Under the pieces are notes generated by a model. The model saw only the letters and a program-made list of their open reading frames with translations, ran no database searches and had not been told where the DNA came from. From assembly GCF_021917145.1 (NCBI RefSeq), contig NC_061082.1, forward strand, positions 11,940,237-12,004,236: 64,000 bases of DNA, given 5' to 3'. Shown one piece after another: positions 25,901 to 38,404 of this stretch. Origin of the DNA: Hypomesus transpacificus. Its lineage: Eukaryota; Chordata; Actinopteri; Osmeriformes; Osmeridae. Every line of letters starts with the position of its first letter. The stretch's first letter is position 1. The position numbers and the translations under genes are program-made.

Positions 25901-26013
25901 CACTGCCTCTCAGTTTTCTAACAAGGCCTAACTGCCCATCTTACCCTTGAATTATCCCAAACATTGCCCATACCTTGTATGTAAACCCTATCTGCCCCTC
26001 TCACTGCAAAACG

Positions 26014-26046
<33 letters not shown>

Positions 26047-26250
26047 CACTTGAATCCCCAGTGATTGTCTTATCTTCAACCTGGCATTTGTGACATTGTA
26101 TGCCTCAATTGACTCTATTGTGTGTCTCTCTCCTTTCCTCCTCTGTAGCTGTGCAGTAAGACCTTCTTCAGACAGAAGAATGTAAGGAACCACATTAGAA
26201 CACATGACCAGCGGTTGTATCGCTGTCGCAGCTGCATGGCAGCCTCCTGA
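21799..26250 (+). CDS. H2C2-BTB-C2H2 zinc finger protein, ZBTB11-like in domain order; not firmly named
   Basis: Six exons join in frame to 1011 aa: 21799-22135, 22680-22753, 22917-23154, 23239-25283, 25502-25741, 26149-26250. Residues about 87-128 form an HHCC zinc-binding site (H87-x7-H95-x29-C125-x2-C128, with NYWWDG before the helix) like the domain of retroelement integrases. A BTB domain follows (about 153-255; GLFCDITLRTNGQSYSAHKA, EYFQEVF). Then about 640 mostly disordered residues in one 2-kb exon hold seven SUMO-type sites. The C-terminus has two C2H2 fingers (C949/C952/H965/H969 and C977/C980/H993/H997) and a third CxxC at 1004-1007 cut off by the stop. Human ZBTB11 has the same H2C2-then-BTB order but about twelve fingers. 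The role is inferred as a nuclear, DNA-binding, probably repressive factor. The ATG at 21799 has a good AAAATGG context; an in-frame upstream ATG at 21676 would add 41 basic residues of no evident domain. Confidence 0.9.
22866..22912 (+). repeat. (CT)n microsatellite forming the polypyrimidine tract of BTB-gene exon 3
   Basis: An unbroken CT run ends directly before CATCAG at the exon 3 acceptor (22916), so the microsatellite is itself the polypyrimidine tract. Confidence 0.85.
26014..26044 (+). repeat. Poly-C run in intron 5 of the BTB gene
   Basis: About 31 consecutive C residues after ACGA. The intron upstream of it is a degenerate cytosine-rich repeat that echoes the end of exon 5 (see findings). 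Confidence 0.85.
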
Positions 26251-28330
26251 GGCCTGCTCCAGGGTTCAGGGACCTGCAGGGGACTGAGGTGGGTGGCTGG
26301 GTGCCTCTCTATTCTAGATCTCTATTCTGCCTCTCTATTCTAGCTCCTTGGGCCAAACCACATAGGACAGGTTGGGCGTGCTGACGGCATTGTTGTCAAT
26401 GCAAAAATGAAATTGATTATGAAATGTGTCAGGCAATTCATAATGTGTGTTACAGCTAGGGATGTCATGGCAATGAACGGAGTACGTAGAAATGTACAAC
26501 TTAATGTCATTAATTTGCGATTTATTACAGGGAGAAGGTCTGAGACGACTGTAACAATGAAGAGGGATGGGCACAATGTGAACAGAAGCTTGTTCATACA
26601 AATCATCATTGACACACGTGCACATTCAAGCATAATGCTGTGTGCCTCTGTGATGTAGTTACCGTGATCCTGATGACTATGTACTATAGTGATGATCGAT
26701 TGTTGATGTTCTGTTATTTAAGATTATAATTTAAAGTTCTTGTTTGCGTTGCCGTAGCTACAGGTGATACTCTCGAACGTTACACTCAGGGGGTGGGGGA
26801 ACTGTGATGTCATTGTATAAGAATTATTATTATTATTACTTTTTTGTTATAGTTTGTTGGGCATTTCTTCTTTACTGGCATAATTACATGGTAGAGTGAC
26901 GGGAAATGTAGGGGAGAGGACATGCAGAAATGGCCGGAATCAAACCCAGGGCCCTGAGGTACGCGCTCTTAACCGGTGACCCACCGGCGTGTTCCGTTAC
27001 TGCATGAGAAAGACATCACAGTTAAGCGCTCATTAGATGTCTTTGTAATTGAATGGAGAATTATGATAAATATTATTCCTTCTGCCATTATTGCTATCGT
27101 TATTTTTCTATGTATAGACAAATCTTGAGTGCACTTATTCCATAGCTTTTGATAAACCTAAGAGAGGTGGAAGAGGTGTATATGGAAGGTTCAAACAGAT
27201 ATCTAAGTTGGGAGTACTTGAAGCAGGTTGGAGATGATGTGAGTGGGTATACTTGAATGATCACAGAGGATTAGAAGGAGGTGGGGGTGGTGTGCCAGTT
27301 ACAGAGGCTGTTACAATAATCTTAATGGTATCCTGCCTTTCTTGGTCCCCTACTTGGGAATTTCCCTGGACATGACAGGATTGGTCACAGCTGTGTAGAA
27401 GAGCACATGTTTTCACATTTGAGAGAAATATGTCTGTTTTAGGGTATTGATGATGGCCCCAGTCACATGGGTCTTTAGTTGTGGTAGGTTTCCCATTGAG
27501 TGTGTCAGGTAGGTTATCATTGTGGGTCGGCTAGAGTCTACACTTGTGTCAGTCGAATTGGCTCACCTTCATCCAGGGTTATATATTGTGAAGGTAAGGT
27601 GGCCGAGGGAATGGGGATGAGGGGGGGTAACGTCACTGAATGACGTTCTTGCCTCTCGTCTTCGAAGGTGTCCCGCTGAAAGGAAGCGTGTTTGTGAGGT
27701 TTTAATGTGAATCTTTACCAGTGTAACCAACACATCTTTCCTTCTCTCTGCTCCTCCATATCACATCCCAGGCTTTTAAATGTCATACTTTTTTTTTTTA
27801 TACATGTGATTCTTTCCCTCTTACTACACATTTTAGAAACATTTGAGGTGTTTCAGAATTTGTTTAACCGTCAAAGTTATTCTCTCTTGTAATTAAAGGT
27901 ACAATAGGTAAGGTTTATTCAGTAAAAAATATTTTGTCTCCTATAAACATGTTGTGTAAGTTAATGAGGCTCTCTGGGAGTTGTTTAGCAACACAGAGCT
28001 CAGTGCCAGTGGAATGTCAATTTCATATTTTGGAGTGGCCTGCTACTTTCCAGTCAATTATGTTCCATCAATCCTGTTCCAACCAATTGCCTTTGGCAGA
28101 CCTTTCTCCTTGGCTTATTTTGTTAAACCACTGTCAATCAAACATGAGCTGGAGGAAAGCACTGAGGTTCAGAGGTGCTGTTTCTTTTTTGGGGAATTTA
28201 TTTTGTTATGTAATGCTACCTATTTCAGCTTTAAGAAATTTCTGAATTAGATTTTATCGGCCAAATGATTCTAATGAAGCTATCCTGTAAAAAATAAAGC
28301 ATGAAATAAAACTTTTGCCTTTTACATTTC
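26251..28330 (+). other. Probable 3' UTR of the BTB gene
   Basis: No coding signal. Two close polyadenylation signals lie at 28293-28298 and 28305-28310 (AATAAA twice) and are good candidates for the transcript end. A SINE-like fragment sits inside at about 26935-27000. Confidence 0.5.
26890..27003 (-). mobile_element. tRNA-derived SINE head, reversed
   Basis: Read on the minus strand it gives GGTCACCGGTTAAGAGCG (A-box-like) and then GGGTTTGATTCCGGCC (B-box-like). CTGCATGTCCTCTCCCCTAC and a CATTTCCCGTCACTCT segment follow, as in teleost tRNA-SINEs. The body is truncated. Confidence 0.6.
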
Positions 28331-29699
28331 CATGACTGTTCTGTTATTCAGTCCTGTAGTGTTGATATTAGTATGGTTCACAGTTTTCCATCCTCCCAGT
28401 GGATCAACAGTGGGAGATCATTGATAGCTACAACATGTAAATTATAGAACATGGATCCATTTTATCAACAGAGATAATGGACGTGACCAATATTTTGAAA
28501 GCATGCAGTACCTTATACTGACATTAGAGGGCAGCAACACAAGGTAAACACTCACAATCAGACAGTATACAAAATGACTAACTGAATCAGATAGACACAT
28601 CTTTGGATGGGTCTGAGTAGACATTTGGATGAGGGTGGATTGGTATTACACTGTGAAAGTCATCACTCTACTGTTAGATTATAGATTTTATTGTAACGCA
28701 AGCCTCATATGACCACATACATAACAAATGTGGGATTTATACAGAAACATTAACTGATTCATTATATCAGATGAAGTTTGACTGTTTTCCTTCAAGCCAG
28801 TAATCACATCCAAATAGTTTTGTTTCCTGCCTGGTTCTTAGGGGGCTATTCTATCCTGTGGCTGTGAATGCGGGCAGGGGGCTTATGGGAGTTTAGGGAG
28901 CTGAGGGAGTCCGCCCAGGAACAGCTGACAATTTATGCTAGAGGGGCCCCCACATTCTCAAAGAGAAAGGGGGGGGGGGGGTGCTGAGAGAATCAGAGAG
29001 AGAGACAGAGGGTAAGGGAGGGGGGAGAGGTCGAAGAGGATAAGAGGTGGGGGTGAAGGGGTGCTAAAAAAGAGGAGGAGAGACCAGAGAGCTATGGTGA
29101 GGAGAGAGGGAGACAGTCTTGTTTGTAGCTTGTCAGCGATTGCTGGAGACAAGCTTCCCCTCCATGTGTGAAAGCTACTTGGCAGGAATGCTTGGGCCAT
29201 ACCAAGTGTGGCCAGCCAGGAGGGGTGTTCAGGGAGGGAAACAAACCCGGAATGAGCAGCCAGTATGTGGCTCAAATAATCCTTAGGCAGCGTCTGTGCT
29301 TTGATGTGTGTCTTTGTGTGTGTGTATGTGTGGGTGTGAATAGGGTTGCAGGGGAGAGCGTTGTGTATGGATATGTGGTCTCTCTCACCAGCAGCAACAA
29401 AAGAAGAGGAATGAAACACCCCCTTTTCCCCCTCCCCACCTCTCCAGAGAAAGGAGAAAAAAACTGAAAGAAAAAAGATGATGAAATCTGAAGGGGTCCT
29501 GCAGTGTGGATGTTTTTCTGTGTGTGTGTGTGTGTGTGTGGTGAGGGAGGGGGGGGCATGTGTGTATGTTACTTTGTGTTTTGTGGTGTCGGTTTGCAAG
29601 TCCTCATTGCATGCACATTTCGTGTGTATGTGTATGAATGTGCACAACTATACTGATCTTCAGCTTGTGCCTCCTCCTCTCCCCAGCAGGGGTGGTTCT

Positions 29700-30560
29700 A
29701 GTATTGGGAATGCGTGTGTATGTGTGTGTGAATGAGTGTGTATGTATGTGTGAATGAGTGTGTATGTGTGTGTGAATGAGTGTGTATGTGTGTGTGAATG
29801 AGTGTGTATGTGTGTGTGAATGAGTGTGTATGTGTGTGTGAATGAGTGTGTATGTGTGTGTGAATGAGTGTGTATGTGTGTGTGAATGAGTGTGTATGTG
29901 TGTGTGAATGAGTGTGTATGTGTGTGTGAATGAGTGTGTATGTGTGTGTGAATGAGTGTGTATGTGTGTGTGAATGAGTGTTTATGTATGTGTGAATGAG
30001 TGTGTATGTGTGTGTGAATGAGTGTGTATGTGTGTGTGAATGAGTGTGTATGTGTGTGTGAATGAGTGTGTATGTGTGTGTGAATGTGTGTGTATGTGTG
30101 TGTGAATGAGTGTGTATGTGTGTGTGAATGAGTGTGTATGTGTGTGTGAATGAGTGTGTATGTGTGTGTGAATGAGTGTGTATGTGTGTGTGAATGAGTG
30201 TGCATGTGTGTGTGAATGTGTGTGCATGTGTGTGTGAATGAGTGTGCATGTGTGTGTGAATGAGTGTGTATGTGTGTGTGAATGTGTGTGTATGTGTGTG
30301 TGAATGAGTGTGTATGTGTGTGTGAATGTGTGTGCATGTGTGTGTGAATGAGTGTGTATGTGTGTGTGAATGTGTGTGTATGTGTGTGTGAATGAGTGTG
30401 TGAATGTGTGTGTATGTGTGTGTGAATGAGTGTGTATGTGTGTGTGAATGCGTGTGTATGTGTGTGTGAATGAGTGTGTATGTGTGTGTGAATGAGTGTG
30501 TATGTGTGTGTGAATGTGTGTGTATGTGTGTGTGAATGTGTGTGCATGTGTGTGTGTGTG
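29700..30560 (+). repeat. 22-bp minisatellite, about 39 units
   Basis: Near-perfect tandem array of the unit GAATGAGTGTGTATGTGTGTGT, with variants GAATGTGTG.., GCATG and GTTTATG, and one short unit near 30395. 22 is not a multiple of 3, but the array has no stop codons on the minus strand and so gives false His/Thr-rich frames. Confidence 0.95.
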
Positions 30561-30847
30561 TTGTTATCCTACAGTAGCCTGTTGCTCTCTAAGATCCCCT
30601 CAGATCGGCAGAGAGAGTCTTCTCATGTCCACAGACATACTGTCTCAGTAAACACATGGGTTCTTCTCTATGAATAAAGAACGTTCAAGAATAAATGAAA
30701 CATTTGGATTTTTGTACATTGTGAACGTAGTTAATCAGTTCACTACCTCATTCCCTTCTTTTCCCTCTTCCCCTTTTCCCATTGCTCTCCCCCCACCCTA
30801 CTCTGTTCTGTCTCTCTTTTTTCTCTTGCATGCTCTCTCTGTCTCTA

Positions 30848-30963
<116 letters not shown>

Positions 30964-33172
30964 ACCTTCCCTCAGTCACCCTCTCTGTCACTTTCTGTCC
31001 AATACACAGGCACACATACACACAGACACGTATTCACATTATGCATACACACACACCAAATATCTGTCGCTGTTGGCAGTCGCAGGAGCTTTATTTCCTG
31101 ACTGAATATTTTTCGTGTGTGGAAAAGCTGTAAAGTTCCGGAATGTCCAGTCAGCAGTAGTGAGAGCAACCGACTGACTTATAGACTGAACCAGCAACAG
31201 ATCTTCATGCTCTTCTGTTTTTTACTACACAGTTTTAACATTGTCTCCAACCAGGACGTGTAATTATTTCTGAGTTAAGAGGAGATTCAGTTTTGGATTT
31301 AATACTGTGTTGGGGCAAATGAGTTTGCATGGCTGGGGTCAGGAATGATTCATTCGTGAGGAAATGGTAGTAGGAAACAAACACACATGTATATTACTGA
31401 AAGAGACAGGAATAGGTGGAATGGTTGTGGTGACCTGGTTTGAATCTCCCCTCGAGGAAACTTGGAGAGTACAGAAAGAAAAGATGATTGGACAATGCAA
31501 AGAAAGAGAGGGAAAAAAAAGGAAAAAGATGGGGAGGAAGGAGGTGAGTATGAGGTGAGAAAGGAGAGGGTGACGGATGGTGAGCATGGAGAGAGGGAGG
31601 AGGGACAGAGAGTAAAGCACGGCGAGGACAGAGGGAGAGATAGAGGGAGGGGAGGAGGGGAGGAGGAGGTGATCTCTGGGGTTTGAAGCACATTAGTATT
31701 CATGGAGAAGAGGGGGCCACAGACAGCAAAGAAACAGCAGAGAGCAGGAGAATACCACGCACACTCACACACAGGCATATGCAGGCACGCACACACCTAG
31801 ATTTACCACCATAAGCCCATTTGTATGTGTGTTTGTGTGAGAGCTTACTTATTAGAGGCTGCCTGCCTGCATCTACCCTCCATGCAGCAACCGACATGCA
31901 CAAATAAATATGCATGTGAGATGCAGCTGGGAACACACAGGAATACAGGGCCCAGTTTGCTCTTCTCTACCTTGATACTGTGTGGATGCGTCCAGACATG
32001 CAGGATCCCAGGGTGACAGGCCACCCCAGACACCTGGACAGGCCCGAGCTCAGAGAGAAGGGGTTTAGTCTTGTTGGAGTGTGTTGTTCCTCCAAATTAA
32101 ACGTAATTTAAAGGTGAAATGGAATTATAAAGGGAGGGAGAGCAAGAGAAGGGCAAGAGGAAGAGGGCAACAACTCAGGGTAGGCTATTCTTAGTCTCTG
32201 CTCAGACTTGGGGGAGAGTGTGTGTCTGTGTGTGTGTGTGTGTGTTTACTGTATGCGTGTGTGTTTGTGCATGTGTGTGAACAGGCTGGCAGTGTGCAGC
32301 TGACAGCTGATTTGCTGTGACACCAGACACACTGCCTGCCGTGGACTCCAGTGGCCTAGATATGAGAGCCCCTTGGAATCACCCCCCTCCCCCATCACAC
32401 ACACATGCGCGTGCACACACGTACACAGACATCTCTGCTGGAGTCTGATGCATTCAGGAGCTCTGTGCACAAGAGAAGAATTTCACACAGAGGGATGAGA
32501 CCATGACGACATAGGGAGGGGAACAGACAAAAAACCAGAAGGGAGAGTGAGAAGTTGAGGAGATTTAGGAGCTAGAGAGAAATGGTAAATTAACCGATTG
32601 AAGAGAGAGGGGGGGGGAGTTAGTCAAAAAGAGAAAACGTGAGAGAGGGAGTCAGAGGAAGAGGGTAGAGAGATCACTTATCATGTTAACAGTCTGAAGC
32701 ACCGCATAGAGATGGAGGAGGTTGGTTGCCATGGTACCAGAGGCTGCATCCTTTTGTTAAATATGTCACTCAGGGGGGATCAGGGTAATGAGGAGGGACT
32801 CTGTGTATGTGTGTTTATGTGTTTGTGTGTCGTGTGTGGGTGAGAGCGTATATCCACGGCGCGTGCTTGCTTCTGTGTTTGTGTACACGTGTGGACAGAC
32901 ACATCTATGTGTGTGTCTGGTAGCTCAAGGTCTACTCTGAGGGATCTGTGTAAGGGATGATGATGGGATCTTTAACCATGAGAGAGGGAGGAAGAGATGG
33001 GAGAGGAGAATAGAATAGAAGACAGGAGAAGAGCAGTAATGGTATAGGAGAGCAATTTTGAGCAGAGAATGTGTGAGTGTTGTTTCAAAATAAAGAAGAA
33101 TCAAAGAACAACATCATTTCATATTTTCCTGTCTCTATCTCCGACATTGTAATTTAATTCTGTCTGCCTACT

Positions 33173-33174
<2 letters not shown>

Positions 33175-33271
<97 letters not shown>

Positions 33272-33400
33272 GTCTGTCTGTCTGTCTCTGTCTCTGTCTC
33301 TGTCTCTGTCTCTGTCTCTGTCTCTGTCTCTGTCTCTGTCTCTGTCTCTGTCTCTGTCTCTGTCTCTGTCTCTGTCTCTGTCTCTGTCTCTGTCTCTCTC
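33175..33400 (+). repeat. (TC)n followed by a (CTGTCT)n hexamer array
   Basis: A TC dinucleotide tract with single G interruptions runs to about 33267. Four CTGT units follow, then about 20 CTGTCT hexamers. It is the left arm side of an inverted pair with 34735-34895. Confidence 0.95.
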
Positions 33401-34249
33401 TTCTGTAAAACAGTGTTGACCCTCCCGTTGAACTGAGGGTATGCACATACATGTTCCATCTCAATCCCACTTCTTCCTCACACAGACTCACAGCAGAAAC
33501 AGCACCATCCTGTAGGCCTCATATTCTTCCAATCTTCTCTCTTTTTTTCTACCACCTTTCTGCATACTACTTCCCCATCTGTCTATCTCACCCTCCTTCT
33601 CTCTCTCTCTCACTCCCTCTCTCTCCTCTCAGACAGGGATAAATAATTTGATTAGGAGGGTTTTCAAATTCCACCACTCTGAGAAGCGTGACGTTAATCT
33701 TTTATTATCTGCTCTCTCATTCTTCCTCTCTTTCCATCCCATTTTCTATCTCCTCTCTCTCCTTCTATCTCTCTCCTTTTCCCTTTTTCTCCCTCTCTTC
33801 ATCTCTGTCCTTGCTCTATTCTAATATATGCACCATTATGTTAGGGCTGATGCAAAAAAAATATATTTTTATTGACTGAAAGACTGTTTATTGGTAAACG
33901 TACCATCACAAGGAGGACACGCACGCGCACACAAAAAACAGGAACAAAGAGAGGTTGAAATGAATGAGAGGATAGTAGGTTTAAAGATGAAGAAAGATGG
34001 GACAAGAGTGCGATAACACAACACGTACACACATTGTTTGTGTGTCTGTCTCTCTCTTTGATCTCAAGCTCTGTCCCACACTGCATATTAAGATGCCCAG
34101 GCCCTGTTTGGTATTCTGGGGCAGGCACCAGCGATGCCAGTCTCCATATCCTCTCCCCGCTTCCCTCTGAAAGAGAGCAAAAACCCCTCTGTCTGTCTCA
34201 AGATGTTTATCCCACTAAATGGGTCTGAAATGGCCAGAGAATGAAGGAG

Positions 34250-34462
34250 GGAGAGTAGGAGGGAAAGGGAGGGAAAGGGAGGGAGAGGGAGGGAGAGGGA
34301 GGGAGAGGAGGAAGAAGAGGGAAGGAGAAAGAGGGAGAGGAGGGATGAGAGAGATAGAGTGAGTAAGGAGGATGGAAAAGGGAAGAGGGAGGGAGGGAGG
34401 GAGGGAGGGAGGGAGGGAGGGAGGGAGGGAGGGAGGGAGGGAGGGAGGGAGGGAGGGAGGGG
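34250..34462 (+). repeat. GGGA/GGGAAA tetra- and hexanucleotide repeats
   Basis: Imperfect GGGAGGGAAA-type units (34250-34345) precede a clean (GAGG)n array at about 34387-34460. Confidence 0.9.
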
Positions 34463-34727
34463 AGAAGGGTGGGGGGGTATCAGACACCACAGACAGCGAT
34501 ATAGAAGGGAGGAAGAGTGGCAGAGAGATGGAGCTGATTTTAGCAGAAAGGATAAATTAAACGCTATTATCACAATGGGCCAGTAATACAGCCTGTCTGT
34601 ATACACACACACACACACACACACTGTCACATGCACACACACATGCTTTCAATCTGCCTCCCTCACTGAAGGAGGGATGGTGTAGTTAGAGAGAGTGACA
34701 GATTAGAGCAGGGGATGAGGAAGGGCA

Positions 34728-34855
<128 letters not shown>

Positions 34856-35133
34856 AGTAGGCAGACAGAATTACAAGGTCGGAGAGAAACAGAGAGAGAA
34901 AGAGTTTAGTGGTGGGTGACTGCTCAGTGTTTGGGATTAGTATATGACTCTAAAGCTCTCTCTCTCTCTCTCTTCCTTCTCTCTAAGCCCTGGGGAAGGC
35001 ACAGCTTTAGTTAAACTGCTCTATTAAACGACGCCTGCTGAGAAAATCAAATTATAACTTTCTTTAATCAGCGAGTATCAGTGGCCCACACAGGAGCAGC
35101 CAGCTCAGACACGAGGGAGGGAGAGAGGGAAGG

Positions 35134-35138
<5 letters not shown>

Positions 35139-35232
<94 letters not shown>
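35139..35232 (+). repeat. (GA)n microsatellite
   Basis: About 90 bp of GA dinucleotide. Its flanks do not match those of the neighbouring tract at 34735. Confidence 0.95.
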
Positions 35233-38109
35233 ATTGCCAGAAAAAGAGAGATTCATATTTAAAGTAAGACAGACGGAGAGGAATGGAGAGAGGAAGCAAA
35301 GTAACGAGGGAGAGAGAGAGAGAGGGAAGGAGACTGTGACTGGAGACCTGAGGGAGGACGATATGAACCTGTCTCCCGTCTGCTTTGGTTCCCATAGCAA
35401 CAAGATAGAGTGAGGGGGAATATTGGTAGTGGAATGTGTGCATCCATCGTTTCCCCTCTGCAAACATTCATAGAGAGAAACAGAAGAAGGAAAAGAAAGG
35501 GATTGAATATGATACATTTAAGCTTTCATTCAAACTACATAATTTTATAATTTAGGGTGATGTATTTTCCAATGTACAGTGTATGATCCAGGGAACATTT
35601 GTTTGTCTAGTTTGTAATGCTCCCTATTCTTGCTTGTAATTGGGTGTAGCATCCTTTATGGCTTAACCAACAATAACCAAGAACCTTAAACACTCCAGTT
35701 CAAACTCAAATCCTCGTTAAGAGTTATTCTACTCACACTGCTCCCTGACTGGTCATTAACAGTACCGTTCGTGTGCTGGTTTAACACAGGCGGGCGTTGA
35801 CTCGTGAATGATGTTAATGCACATGGTTTTACTTTTCCGGCATGTTTATGCTCACCTGCCGTGGAGAGCACACACCATTGCTACTAAGAGAAGAAGACAT
35901 AAGAGGAAGGAGGCAAAACATGGAATACATGATCTACAACTGGTGGAAGGAAGAGATTGTTCTGACTTTAATTTATGAATCTCTTGGTGGCAAATATCGT
36001 TATTCCTCCATGGAAGGGTTGCGATTTTTTTGTGCTTCGTATCAGAAAATATAGGGGTGGAGAGAAAAGGAGAAAGGGAAGGAGAAGGAAACAGCTTCCT
36101 GCATGCGAAACAAAATGTCTAGGAATAGAATAGAATTGCAGGCTCAGGTGGGCAGTGCCTTAAGCCTAATGCCTTAGCCATCTTTGGGGATCTGTAGCTG
36201 TGCTTGTCTCTGTTACTCATAGCAACACTGCATACCATGATAATAGTCTGCCTGATGATTGGCCGACAGTCAGTGACCTCATCTCCGGGCAAGTGAGCTC
36301 ACGGTCTCAGTATTTTGATAACCCTGCATGGGCCTAAGCTCAGGTATCTCCACACAGCACAACCTCTTTATGAAATCAGCTGACAAATATATCACTTTAA
36401 CTACTCTACAGTTCTAAACTACCCCATCATTGTAGTTCTACTGGTTATTTAACAATAACTAAAATACAGCAGCACCTACTGCAAAGAGGAGCCCCAGTCT
36501 GGGATTTTAGTGCTGAAGCAATGATTCTATTCTATTCTCTACTTTTCAGACGTGTTGATGCGTTGGAATGTGGTGTAAATGCTTGGGCAAGAGCATGTCT
36601 TCCTGCAAGGAAGCATTTATCAAAGTATTAAATAATGCAGAAGGTAACATGACAAGAGAGTAGTCAATGCTAGTGTTCTGTAATAACTCACACTAACACA
36701 CACACGCACTCTCTCCATTTTTCTCTCTTGCTTATTCGCTTTCTCCATGACACGCACACACACAAATGCAACTCAGGATTGGGTGTATCTGAATATACTT
36801 CTTCCTCTCAGACACGGTGCAAGGTCTGGTCCTTGTTTTACTGTTTCTCTGGCGCTCCCAGTCAGCCTTGCCAAACCAGCACTGGCTGGAGAGTCAGAAC
36901 GCCAACCTGGAAAGCTATGCTAGTGTTCATGTCAAATGCTTCCTGGTCTGGGAATACTGCCAGCCTACTGTTACTCACAATGAGCTTATCACAAACACAC
37001 ACACTCACATAAACACACACACCAGACATGCACACATCCAGACACTCACACACACACACAGAGACACATTCACATGTACATACTCTCAGACACACAGATG
37101 TTCTACACAGCTTGGTGGTCTGTCCCTGATCTTCACAAGCATGCACCAACATGTCCAGAGTAGCTTTGGCCTGCTTGTCATTAATCACAGGTACGCAAAG
37201 ATTCTCTCTGTGTGCATCATTGTTGTGTATCTATGTCACTAATCGATGTTTGAATTTTCATAAAACACAAACATAAGGTTTTTAAAGTATATTTAAATGT
37301 AATTCATGTTGGAATGCCCAAACCTTTAACAAATCAGAGATGTAATGAATGGTGATGTTGATGCAACAAGCAGTTTTAAGCATGTAAACATTGATTTGTT
37401 GCATTCTCTGATATGAATGATTACTGACTCTAACCCTAACCTGTGTCATACAATGAGACACACATCAACAGCCTGAGCTCACACACACTCATTTAATGGA
37501 GTGTTATTCCATAACATTTCTGGTAAAAGTTGGACTTTAACAGCCATGCATGAACACACACATCAATAATCATATTTTGTGGAGTGTTATTATGTGACAA
37601 TTGCTTCTAGAGGTTGGACTGAACACCCAGGCATAAAGACACACACACATCAACAACTAAATGGTTCAGTCTCTCAGAGGAACAAATGCATTCAATGAAA
37701 GTGGTGCTCTTCTAATTTTAATTGACATACACATCTAATCCAAATATGTAATCTTGACAACTGATGATTGACTGATGATATACTTTAATGTGTTTAGTCT
37801 TGTGTTGACATTTACATGCATGTGTCTCTCTTTAATTTGAATACCCCTCCCATGATCTCTGCCAATCTCAGACAAAAATAAGCTAAAAAAGGAATACTAC
37901 TGCTACACTTTGAGATAATGTGTGCCTTTGAGTGTATGTGCTTATAATGATTAGGCTATATGTGTGAGAAAAAGTAGTTTAGGCCTGTAGAAAACCTGAC
38001 AAATGTCCATCTATACAGTGCCTGGCAATTTATATCGACTTTTTTTACGTCAAAATAGTTTCATATTATCATACTTTTGATCAAATAAGTCAACTTGGCC
38101 GTGTTTACA

Positions 38110-38404
38110 GTCTTGTAAGGACAGTTGTGTTCTCTCGTCCTCTGTCCGGCAGTAACATTCTCACTGGCACACAGACCTGACCTAGAATTGCTACTTAGAA
38201 TTCGGACTAAACCAATACGCTGGAACGGGTGGGGGGATGACAGGAAATCTTGACTGGATGAAATGGAGTAGGACCACTGGAAGCTCAGACGAAGGGGGAG
38301 ACATATTTCTATTTTATAACGTTGTCCGGATAATGTTGGGATTTTATCCCCACACTTATAGAGCTTTGTCTACACAGCGGAACACGTCTTGAGGAAACAT
38401 TCCA
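38110..38404 (+). other. Possible 5' untranslated exon or promoter region, perhaps of bcl9
   Basis: More mixed, CpG-bearing sequence ending in GAAACATTCCAG|GTGAGT, a strong splice donor at 38405. It could be a non-coding first exon of bcl9 about 8.4 kb before its ATG. Only the donor supports this. Confidence 0.3.

Noticed and set aside
29660..30547. 295-aa minus-strand open frame of His-Thr-Ser repeats
   Set aside because: It is the translation of the 22-bp minisatellite, with no start context, exon structure or domain.
33119..33491. Arg-Asp, Glu-Thr and Arg-Gln repeat frames of 101-109 aa
   Set aside because: They are three frames of the CTGTCT/TC microsatellite.
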